NCBI GenBank assembly: GCA_020425485.1
Contig: JAGQRL010000236.1
Coordinates: 1 to 5,416, forward strand
Length of the DNA stretch: 5,416 bases
From: Rhodospirillaceae bacterium
GTDB lineage: Bacteria > Pseudomonadota > Alphaproteobacteria > DSM-16000 > Inquilinaceae
Direction of reading: 5' to 3'
Shown: positions 1-5,416 of the stretch, piece by piece
How positions within the stretch are numbered: position 1 is the first letter of the stretch
Layout: the number at the start of each line of letters is the position of its first letter
The notes under the pieces: generated by a model
The model's input: the letters and a program-made list of their open reading frames with translations, nothing else
What the model was told of the DNA's origin: nothing
The model's database searches: none
Position numbers and translations under genes: made by a program

Positions 1-219
1 GGCGACGCGGTGAACCTGGCCAGCCGCATGGAACGGGCGTGCCGCGACCACGATTGCCGCATCGTCATCACCGCCCCGGTGCACGATGCCGTGCATGCCG
101 GCGGTGCCGGCGAGGTGGCCGATTTCGCACCGCTCGGCGAACTGGCGGTGCGCGGCCGCGACCAGACGGTGGTCGCCTGGGGCCTGCCCGTCGCCGCCCC
201 GGCCGAGCCGCCGGCGTGA
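1..219 (+). CDS. Class III adenylate/guanylate cyclase, C-terminal end (5' partial)
   Basis: Only the last 72 residues are present; the frame is open from base 1 and stops with TGA at 217-219. The fragment begins with GDAVNLASRME, the conserved segment of class III nucleotidyl cyclase catalytic domains in which an Asn and an Arg four residues later (here N5 and R9) stabilise the transition state. It continues through the usual end of the domain, including a LGELAVRGRDQTVVAWGL stretch that matches the family's closing strand pattern, and then a short Ala/Pro-rich tail. The family makes cAMP (or cGMP) from ATP (or GTP). Metal-binding and base-selecting residues, and any sensor or membrane domains, lie outside the window, so substrate, activity and architecture cannot be judged. 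It converges with the PilZ gene on the other strand. Family assignment is firm; specificity is unknown. Confidence 0.9.
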   Translation, partial: GDAVNLASRMERACRDHDCRIVITAPVHDAVHAGGAGEVADFAPLGELAVRGRDQTVVAWGLPVAAPAEPPA

Positions 220-263
220 GTCCACGGGCTGCGCAAGCACCCTGGAGCGCCTCAGGTTCTTGA

Positions 264-345
264 CGGCACCAGCCCTCGCCCCCACCCGGCCACCCAATAG
301 TTTACAATGGGTTGGGTGGCCGGGTGGGGGCGAGGGCTGGTGCCG
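264..345. repeat. Perfect 34-bp inverted repeat (long hairpin) between convergent genes
   Basis: Bases 264-297 and 312-345 are exact reverse complements over 34 bp, separated by a 14-nt A/T-richer centre (298-311). The arms are almost all G/C. The element lies 44 bp after the cyclase stop codon and 18 bp beyond the PilZ stop codon, filling more than half of the 144-bp convergent gap. Transcripts from either side would form a very stable hairpin, so it could end or insulate transcription in both directions, or protect 3' ends. It lacks a T tract after either arm and its stem is far longer than an ordinary intrinsic terminator. A dispersed palindromic repeat of REP or MITE type is the main alternative. 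The structure is directly visible; the function is inferred. Confidence 0.9.
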
Positions 346-363
346 ACTCCGCCAAAGGCGACT

Positions 364-876
364 CTAGGCCGAGGTCTCGACGAATGCCGGGTCCGACACT
401 TCGCTGGCCTTGCCGGTGTCGTGGTAGGACAGCCGCAAGGCCGCTTCCTGGGCGATGTAGCGCATCAGCCCCTGGTAGAATTTCGGGTTGTTGGTGGCGT
501 AGACGGCCGTCAGGTCGTCGCCGTCGCGCCGCAGCACTTTGCCGCTGCCGCGGAATTCCGCCACGCTGCCGCTGACGAGAACGCGGAACCTGAGGGCGAA
601 CTGATCGCCCGACGTCAGCTTGCCGGCGTAGGGGCGTACGCGGAAGCCGCCGACGCTGAGGTCCAGCACCGGGTATTCCGTTCCGTCGATCGCCACCCGC
701 AGCCCGCTGCTGGGGATGCGCCGAAAGCGCCGCCGCTCGCCGGCCGCCGCCGCCTGCTGCTCGGCGGCCGGATGCCGCATGGGCTGGTCCGGCTCGCCAG
801 GCGACTGCCGCTGCGAGCTGCCGTGATGCGTCGGGTCATGCGAAGGCGCCGATGGCGTGATCTGGGAGATGGCCAT
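364..876 (-). CDS. PilZ domain protein (probable cyclic-di-GMP receptor)
   Basis: This 170-residue protein carries the two signature elements of PilZ domains: an Arg cluster RRRFRR at residues 48-53 (giving RxxxR) and DLSVGG at 72-77 (D/NxSxxG). In the family these bind cyclic-di-GMP, and the bound protein then alters motility, exopolysaccharide or other targets by protein contact. Residues 1-46 are polar and low in complexity (Ser, His, Pro, Gln, Ala) and look disordered. The PilZ barrel spans about 47-125, and residues 126-170 form a C-terminal extension with a likely helix near 131-148. No signal peptide, membrane segment or output domain is seen, so it is probably a cytosolic stand-alone adaptor. 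ATG at 876-874 is chosen because GGAGGA lies 6 nt upstream; TAG is at 366-364. It is transcribed divergently from dprA and converges with the cyclase gene. The partner is unknown. Confidence 0.88.
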   Translation of the reverse strand: MAISQITPSAPSHDPTHHGSSQRQSPGEPDQPMRHPAAEQQAAAAGERRRFRRIPSSGLRVAIDGTEYPVLDLSVGGFRVRPYAGKLTSGDQFALRFRVLVSGSVAEFRGSGKVLRRDGDDLTAVYATNNPKFYQGLMRYIAQEAALRLSYHDTGKASEVSDPAFVETSA

Positions 877-882
877 TCCGTA

Positions 883-888
883 TCCTCC
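883..888 (-). promoter_or_regulatory. Shine-Dalgarno site of the PilZ gene
   Basis: On the minus strand this reads GGAGGA, a near-ideal match to the 16S rRNA 3' end, with a 6-nt spacer to the ATG at 876. It fixes the PilZ start and contrasts with the absence of such a site before the divergent dprA. Confidence 0.8.
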
Positions 889-900
889 ACGCCCTGGTTA

Positions 901-929
901 ACGATGGGACAGCCTTGGCCGTGCGTCAA
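901..929 (-). promoter_or_regulatory. Candidate sigma-70-type promoter for the PilZ gene
   Basis: On the minus strand TTGACG (929-924, five of six matches to the -35 consensus) is followed after 17 nt by CATCGT (906-901), which matches the -10 consensus at only three of six positions. Transcription would begin near 894, giving a leader of about 18 nt that still includes the ribosome binding site. The good -35 and spacing are balanced by the poor -10, so this is only a candidate. Confidence 0.25.
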
Positions 930-985
930 CGTTCGCGCCTGCGGCATGTCGACAAGGCCCCGCTCCGTGCCACGCCTTTGCAGCG

Positions 986-1014
986 TTGATCCGCCGATCC
1001 ATGCCGCTTAGAAA
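986..1014 (+). promoter_or_regulatory. Candidate sigma-70-type promoter for dprA (possibly leaderless)
   Basis: TTGATC (986-991) and TAGAAA (1009-1014) are separated by 17 nt, each matching four of six consensus positions. The -10 ends 6 nt before the dprA ATG, so transcription would be expected to begin at or right beside the start codon. This fits the lack of any purine-rich ribosome binding site before that ATG. The match is moderate and would serve dprA and perhaps topA and rnr downstream. Confidence 0.3.
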
Positions 1015-1020
1015 TCCCCC

Positions 1021-2142
1021 ATGCGGGACGATGTTTCCACCGTCAGTGATCGTGAGCGGCAGGCGCGCGTCCGTCTCGCCCGCACAGAAACGGTGGGGCC
1101 CATCACCTATCGCACCCTGCTGTCCCGCTACGGGTCGGCCCAGGCATCGCTGGAGGCGCTGCCGGAACTCGCCCAGCGCGGCGGGCGGCGCAAGCCGCTG
1201 CGGCCACCCAGCGCGTCCGACATCGCCGCCGATCTCGACCGCCTGGCGAAGCTGGGCGGGCGCCTCGTCACCCTGCCGGAACCGGACTACCCGGAAGCGC
1301 TCGCCGCCATCGAGGATGCGCCGCCGGTGCTCTCGGTCCTCGTCCACCTGCACCTGCTGGTGCGCCCCTGCGTGGCCATCGTCGGCGCCCGCAACGCGTC
1401 GACCAACGGCCGCAAGCTGGCGCGCGACCTGGCGGCGGCCCTGGGGCGGGCCGGCTATGTCGTGGTGTCCGGCCTGGCCCGCGGGATCGACACGGCGGCC
1501 CATGGCAGCGCGCTCGACACCGGCACCGTGGGCGTGCTCGCCGGCGGGGTCGATGTGGTGTACCCGCCGGAAAACGCCGGTTTGCACGCCCGCCTGGCCG
1601 AAACCGGCGCCCTGGTGTCCGAAGCGCCGTGCGGGGCGGAGCCCTTGGGCCGCCACTTCCCGCGGCGCAACCGCATCATCAGCGGGCTCTCGCTCGGCGT
1701 TGTGGTGGTGGAAGCGGCCCGCCGCTCCGGCTCGCTGATCACCGCCCGGCTGGCCGCCGAGCAGGGCCGCGAGGTGTTCGCCGTGCCCGGCTCGCCGCTC
1801 GATCCCCGCGCCCAGGGCACCAACGACCTGATCCGCAAGGGGGCGGTGCTGGTGCAGGAAGCTGACGACGTGATTTCCGAGTTGATCCGCCAGACGGCAC
1901 CGCTGGCGGAGCGGGCGCGCGACGCCTACACCCCGCCGCCGGGCGGCCCATCCCTGGCCGACGCGGAGCTGGCGAAGGCCCGCGACCGGCTGCTGCAGGC
2001 GATGTCGCCAACCCCGAGCGATGTTGACGAACTGATCCGGGATTGCCAATTGTCTGCCGCCGTCGTCTGGACGGTGCTGCTCGACCTGGAATTGGCCGGG
2101 CGGGTGGAGCGCCTGCCGGGCAACCGGGTGGCCTTGGTGTAG
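1021..2142 (+). CDS. dprA: DNA processing protein DprA (Smf)
   Basis: This 373-residue protein is a full-length member of the DprA/Smf family, which binds incoming or exposed single-stranded DNA and loads RecA during transformation or recombination in the cytoplasm. An N-terminal helical region (about 15-60) resembles the SAM/helix-hairpin-helix part of the family. The Rossmann-like core (about 75-290) contains VGARNAS (121-127), VSGLARGIDTAAH (149-161), FPRRNRIISGLS (213-224) and GSLITA (237-242). A winged-helix domain follows at about 315-373 after a Pro-rich linker. ATG 1021 is well supported: an in-frame TAG sits at 1009-1011 and the next in-frame start-type codon (GTG, codon 25) already lies in conserved sequence. 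No Shine-Dalgarno site is seen. The gene stops 56 bp before topA and probably heads the dprA-topA-rnr unit. Residues 105-111 depart from the Gly-Asp turn usual before the core. Confidence 0.95.
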   Translation: MRDDVSTVSDRERQARVRLARTETVGPITYRTLLSRYGSAQASLEALPELAQRGGRRKPLRPPSASDIAADLDRLAKLGGRLVTLPEPDYPEALAAIEDAPPVLSVLVHLHLLVRPCVAIVGARNASTNGRKLARDLAAALGRAGYVVVSGLARGIDTAAHGSALDTGTVGVLAGGVDVVYPPENAGLHARLAETGALVSEAPCGAEPLGRHFPRRNRIISGLSLGVVVVEAARRSGSLITARLAAEQGREVFAVPGSPLDPRAQGTNDLIRKGAVLVQEADDVISELIRQTAPLAERARDAYTPPPGGPSLADAELAKARDRLLQAMSPTPSDVDELIRDCQLSAAVVWTVLLDLELAGRVERLPGNRVALV

Positions 2143-2189
2143 ATCGCGTCCGCCGGGCCGTCAGCCCCGAGCACCATCACTTGCCATTT

Positions 2190-2196
2190 GGGGGAG
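2190..2196 (+). promoter_or_regulatory. Probable ribosome binding site of topA
   Basis: A GGGGGAG run lies just before GTG 2199. The spacer is short (2 nt after the final G, 4 nt after the five-G run), so initiation may be suboptimal. It is the only purine-rich stretch near the conserved N-terminus and supports GTG 2199 over the upstream in-frame TTG codons. Confidence 0.5.
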
Positions 2197-2198
2197 CC

Positions 2199-4952
2199 GT
2201 GGCGGCCAACACTCTGGTCATTGTCGAATCGCCGGCCAAGGCCAAGACGATCAACAAGTACCTTGGCCCGGACTACCAGGTGCTGGCCAGCTACGGACAC
2301 GTGCGCGACCTGCCCCCGCGTGACGGCTCGGTGCGGCCCGACGAAGACTTCGCCATGGACTGGGCGGTGGCCGACCGCTCCAAGAAGCACATGTCGGAGA
2401 TCGCCAAGGCCGCCAAATCCGCCCAGCGCGTGCTTCTGGCCACCGACCCCGACCGCGAGGGCGAGGCGATTTCCTGGCACGTCCAGGAGCTGCTCTCCGA
2501 CAAGAGCCGGCTGAAGGACGTCGACATCAAGCGGATCACCTTCAACGAGATCACCCGGTCCGCGGTGCTTGACGCCATCGCCCACCCGCGCGACGTGAAC
2601 CGCGAGCTGGTGGAAGCCTATCTGGCGCGCCGGGCGCTGGACTATCTGGTGGGCTTCACCTTGTCGCCGGTGCTGTGGCGCAAGCTGCCGGGCTCGCGCT
2701 CGGCCGGCCGCGTGCAGTCCGTTGCCCTGCGCCTGATCGCCGAGCGGGAAGCGGAGATCGAAAGCTTCACGGCGCGCGAGTACTGGACCATCGAAGCCCT
2801 GCTGCGCTCCACCGCCGGGGCCGACGTGAGCGCCCGCCTGACCCATCTGGACGGCCGCAAGCTCGACAAGTTCGACATCGGCAGCGAAACCGATGCCCGC
2901 GCCATCGCCGACCGGCTGGCGCCCCTCAGCTACGCCGTCCGCAGCCTGGAAACCAAGGAGGTGCGCCGCCGCCCGGCGCCGCCCTTCACCACCTCCACGC
3001 TGCAGCAGGAAGCCTCCCGCAAGCTTGGGTTCGGCGCCACGCAGACCATGCGCACCGCCCAGAAGCTCTACGAGGGCGTCGATCTGGGCGGCGAGACGGT
3101 GGGCCTGATCACCTATATGCGGACCGACGGGCTGCAGCTTGCCGGCGAGGCGGTGACCGCGGTGCGCCAGGTGATCGGCAGCGGCTACGGCGAAGCCTAC
3201 CTGCCGGCCAAGCCGATCCCCTACAAGTCGGCCCAGAAGAACGCCCAGGAAGCCCACGAAGCGATCCGCCCCACCGACCCCAAGCGGCGCCCAGACCAGC
3301 TTGCCCATGTGCTCGACCGCGACATGCTGCGGCTCTACGACCTGATCTGGAAGCGCACCATCGCCTGCCAGATGGCGCCGGCCGTGCTCGACCAGATGAC
3401 GGTGGACATTGCGTCCGACGACGGTGCCGCGGTGCTGCGGGCCACCGGCTCCGTGGTCAAGTTCGATGGCTTCCTGCGCGTCTACGAAGAGGGCCGCGAC
3501 GACACCGGCGACGACCGCGGAGAGAACGGCCGGCTGCCGCCGCTTGCCACCGGCGAGGCGATGGACGCCCGCAAGATCGACCCCATCCAGCACTTCACCC
3601 AGCCGCCGCCGCGCTACACCGAAGCCAGCCTGGTGAAGCGGCTGGAAGAGCTGGGGATCGGCCGGCCCTCCACCTACGCCTCGATCCTCCAGGTGCTGCA
3701 GGACCGCGACTATGTGCGGCTGGAAAAGCGCCGCTTCGTGCCGGAGGACCGCGGCCGCCTCGTCACCACCTTCCTCACCGCCTTCTTCCGCCGCTACGTG
3801 GAGTACGACTTCACCGCCCAGATGGAAGAGCAGCTCGACGACATCTCCGGCGGGCGGATCGACTGGCGGACGGTGCTGCGCAATTTCTGGACGGAGTTCT
3901 CCGCGGCGGTCGGCGGCACCAAGGATCTGACCATCAGTGCCGTGATCGACGTGATCGACCAAGCGCTGGGGCCGCACTTCTTCCCGCCAAAGGCGGACGG
4001 CACCGATCCGCGGCACTGCCCCGCCTGCAAGGCCGGGCGGCTGGGCATCAAGTTCGCCCGCTCCGGCGGCTTCATCGGCTGTTCCAACTACCCCGAATGC
4101 CGCTTCACCCGGCCCTTGGAAGTACCCAACGGCAATGGCGAGGGCGAGGCCGCCGCCCAGCTTCCCCGCCTGCTGGGCGACCACCCGGAAACCGGTGAGC
4201 CGATCTCCGTGCGCAGCGGCCCCTACGGGCTCTATGTCCAGCTCGGCGAAGGCGGCGACGGGGCCAAGCCCAAGCGCGCCTCGCTGCCGCCGGGCAGCGA
4301 TCCCAACACCGTTACCCTGGAGCAGGCGGTGGCAGCCCTGGCGCTGCCCCGCACGGTCGGCCACCACCCGGAAACCGGCGACCCCATCGAGGCAAATGTC
4401 GGCCGCTTCGGGCCGTACCTGAAATACCAGAACCGCTTCTGGTCGCTGGGGTCGGACGAGGACGTGCTGACCATCGGCATGAACCGCGCGGTGGAGCTGC
4501 TGTCGCCGCTACGGGTGCTGGGCGACCATCCCGACGGCGGTGGCGAGATCGTCATCTACCAGGGGCCGCAGCGCCCCTTCATCTTGTTCGGCAAGACCAA
4601 GGTTACCCTGCCCAAGGGGACCGAATATGCCGAGCTGACGGTGGAGGAGGCGGTGCGCCTGATCGCGGCGCGCGAAGCCAATGGCGGCGGCCGCGGCGGC
4701 GGCCGCGGGGCCAAGGGCAAGAAGGCCGCGGCCGCCAAACCCGGCAAATCCGCCAAATCGGGCAAGGCGGCGACGGCGAAGTCCGACGCCAAGAAGACGA
4801 CGGAGAAGGACGCCAAGCCCGCCAAGGCCAAGACTGCCAAGAAGACTGGCACGGCCAAGACCGCTACCGCCAAGGCGGGCGCAGCGAAGGCTACGGCCAA
4901 GACGGCTACCGCAAAGCCGGCCGCCGCCCGCGCCAAGACCGCCAAGAGCTAG
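2199..4952 (+). CDS. topA: DNA topoisomerase I (type IA, omega protein)
   Basis: The 917-residue product is a bacterial type IA topoisomerase, which relaxes negative supercoils by cutting and passing one strand through a 5'-phosphotyrosine link. The Toprim domain has the catalytic Glu in VESPAKAKT (E10) and the metal-binding acidic triad in ATDPDREGE (D83, D85, E87). The active-site Tyr is Y306 in GLITYMRTD, with R308 beside it. A four-Cys zinc ribbon follows (C607, C610, C628, C634), then three C-terminal topoisomerase repeats starting near 658, 719 and 773. Residues 829-917 form a Gly/Arg linker and a Lys/Ala-rich tail that probably adds DNA or RNA polymerase contact. GTG 2199 is chosen because the conserved sequence begins four residues later and a purine run precedes it; the frame stays open upstream into dprA but without conserved sequence. 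It lies 56 bp after dprA and 27 bp before rnr. Confidence 0.96.
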   Translation: MAANTLVIVESPAKAKTINKYLGPDYQVLASYGHVRDLPPRDGSVRPDEDFAMDWAVADRSKKHMSEIAKAAKSAQRVLLATDPDREGEAISWHVQELLSDKSRLKDVDIKRITFNEITRSAVLDAIAHPRDVNRELVEAYLARRALDYLVGFTLSPVLWRKLPGSRSAGRVQSVALRLIAEREAEIESFTAREYWTIEALLRSTAGADVSARLTHLDGRKLDKFDIGSETDARAIADRLAPLSYAVRSLETKEVRRRPAPPFTTSTLQQEASRKLGFGATQTMRTAQKLYEGVDLGGETVGLITYMRTDGLQLAGEAVTAVRQVIGSGYGEAYLPAKPIPYKSAQKNAQEAHEAIRPTDPKRRPDQLAHVLDRDMLRLYDLIWKRTIACQMAPAVLDQMTVDIASDDGAAVLRATGSVVKFDGFLRVYEEGRDDTGDDRGENGRLPPLATGEAMDARKIDPIQHFTQPPPRYTEASLVKRLEELGIGRPSTYASILQVLQDRDYVRLEKRRFVPEDRGRLVTTFLTAFFRRYVEYDFTAQMEEQLDDISGGRIDWRTVLRNFWTEFSAAVGGTKDLTISAVIDVIDQALGPHFFPPKADGTDPRHCPACKAGRLGIKFARSGGFIGCSNYPECRFTRPLEVPNGNGEGEAAAQLPRLLGDHPETGEPISVRSGPYGLYVQLGEGGDGAKPKRASLPPGSDPNTVTLEQAVAALALPRTVGHHPETGDPIEANVGRFGPYLKYQNRFWSLGSDEDVLTIGMNRAVELLSPLRVLGDHPDGGGEIVIYQGPQRPFILFGKTKVTLPKGTEYAELTVEEAVRLIAAREANGGGRGGGRGAKGKKAAAAKPGKSAKSGKAATAKSDAKKTTEKDAKPAKAKTAKKTGTAKTATAKAGAAKATAKTATAKPAAARAKTAKS
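4851..4916 (+). repeat. Direct repeat inside the Lys/Ala-rich tail of topA
   Basis: Two 24-nt copies, 4851-4874 and 4893-4916, agree at 22 of 24 positions and start 42 nt apart. Both encode a TAKTATAK-type unit of the TopA tail. The near-identity at DNA level, not only in protein, suggests the tail grew by local duplication or slippage. Residues 841-917 contain 22 Lys and 28 Ala out of 77. Confidence 0.7.
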
Positions 4953-4969
4953 TCCCCAGGATCGGACCC

Positions 4970-4974
4970 AGGAG
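4970..4974 (+). promoter_or_regulatory. Ribosome binding site of rnr
   Basis: AGGAG lies 5 nt before TTG 4980. The ideal sequence and spacing decide in favour of this rare start codon, since the conserved RNase R N-terminus follows directly and no ATG or GTG is placed as well. Confidence 0.75.
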
Positions 4975-4979
4975 CTGAT

Positions 4980-5416
4980 TTGGCCCGCAAGAAAGCCGGC
5001 CCCTTTCCCAGCCGCGACGAGGTGGTGCGCTTCATCGCCGAAAGCCCGACGCCGCTGACCAAGCGCGACCTGGTGCGGGCTTTCCAGATCCAGGTGGAGG
5101 ACCGCCCCCGCTTCAAGGACCTGCTGCGCGAGATCGAAGCGGCGGGCGAGGTGGACCGCGGCCGCGGCCGGCGCCTGGCCAAGCCGGAAGCGCTGCCCTC
5201 CGTCACCGTGGTGCGGGTGCGCTCGGTGGACCTGGACGGCGAGGCGACGGCCTTCCCCGACCGCTGGGAAGAGGCCGACGGGCCGCCGCCGCGCATCTTC
5301 ATCGCCCCGGAAAGCCGGCCGGGTGCCGCCCTCTCAGCCGGCCAGCGCGCCCTGGTGCGCCTGCGCCAGCAGCCGGACGGCAGCTATGCCGGCAAGGTGC
5401 TGAAGGCGCTGGACGA
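4980..5416 (+). CDS. rnr: Ribonuclease R, N-terminal part (3' partial)
   Basis: The frame is open from TTG 4980 to the right edge, giving 145 residues and two bases of the next codon. RNase R is a processive 3'-to-5' exoribonuclease of the RNB family that degrades structured RNA, including rRNA and mRNA fragments. The visible part starts with a basic ARKK segment, followed by a winged-helix region (about 12-68) that includes LTKRDLVRAF and ends in RGRGRRLA. From about 74 a beta-rich stretch (VTVVRVRSVDLDGEATA, then PPPRIFIAP at 102-110) matches the beginning of the first cold-shock-type OB domain. The catalytic RNB and S1 domains lie beyond the window; family members are usually 700-800 residues. 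It sits 27 bp after topA with no terminator between, so co-transcription is likely. RNase II is less likely because of the helix-turn-helix start and the position next to topA. Confidence 0.88.
   Translation, partial: MARKKAGPFPSRDEVVRFIAESPTPLTKRDLVRAFQIQVEDRPRFKDLLREIEAAGEVDRGRGRRLAKPEALPSVTVVRVRSVDLDGEATAFPDRWEEADGPPPRIFIAPESRPGAALSAGQRALVRLRQQPDGSYAGKVLKALD

Noticed and set aside
264..345. Classical rho-independent terminator
   Set aside because: The hairpin is strong but neither strand has a T tract after the stem, and 34 bp is far too long for the usual form; it is reported as an inverted repeat of uncertain function.
947..954. Eight-base palindrome TGTCGACA in the PilZ-dprA gap as an operator
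   Set aside because: Too short and unsupported; such palindromes arise often by chance in GC-rich DNA.
307..1011. A 234-codon plus-strand open frame across the palindrome and the PilZ gene
   Set aside because: It is the antisense shadow of the PilZ gene, whose motifs and ribosome binding site are clear, and it starts inside the hairpin.
898..2049. A 383-codon open frame on the minus strand opposite dprA
   Set aside because: It is antisense to the conserved dprA, has low-complexity Ala/Gly/Arg/His composition and no known motif; a GC-bias shadow.
2043..2198. Longer N-terminus for TopA starting at TTG 2043 inside dprA
   Set aside because: The 52 extra residues overlap dprA, resemble no TopA N-terminus and lack a ribosome binding site at the TTG.
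3099..3131. Gly instead of Ser after the TopA active-site TYMRTD motif
   Set aside because: TYMRTDG is, as far as I recall, the common form in alphaproteobacterial TopA, so it is not a defect.
1926..4367. An 813-codon open frame on the minus strand opposite topA
   Set aside because: It lies antisense to an unmistakable topA. Its Gly/His/Ala/Gln-rich translation has no recognisable domain, as expected from the mirror frame of a GC-biased gene.
4955..4973. CCCAGGA direct repeat between topA and rnr
   Set aside because: A 7-bp repeat is trivial; the second copy simply contains the rnr ribosome binding site.

Overview
The window is very GC-rich with strong GC-ending codon bias. Its gene content (dprA, topA, rnr in a row, a class III nucleotidyl cyclase and a PilZ protein) suggests a chromosome of a high-GC alphaproteobacterium, probably of the Rhodospirillales type. 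That placement is inferred from protein similarity and gene order recalled from knowledge; no search was run. No mobile genes, tRNA, rRNA or CRISPR arrays were seen.

Left part (1-1020): the 3' end of a class III adenylate/guanylate cyclase gene runs rightward off the left edge and converges with a leftward gene for a single-domain PilZ protein, a likely cyclic-di-GMP receptor. The 144-bp gap between them holds the most distinctive non-coding structure here: a perfect 34-bp inverted repeat (264-297 / 312-345) around an A/T-rich 14-nt centre. Another 144-bp gap (877-1020) separates the PilZ gene from the divergent dprA and should hold promoters for both; weak candidates are given.

Right part (1021-5416): three same-strand genes, probably one transcription unit. 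dprA (ssDNA-binding, RecA-loading protein) is followed after 56 bp by topA (DNA topoisomerase I, GTG start, long Lys/Ala-rich tail) and after 27 bp by rnr (RNase R, TTG start, cut by the right edge). The gaps show no evident terminator. The three products act on nucleic acids: DNA strand uptake/recombination, relief of negative supercoils, and degradation of structured RNA. Their clustering is a familiar alphaproteobacterial arrangement rather than a new pathway.

Overall this is mostly ordinary core chromosome. Items worth a second look are the long palindrome, a possibly leaderless dprA transcript, and the repeat-built basic tail of TopA. I found no convincing evidence of an undescribed multi-gene system.
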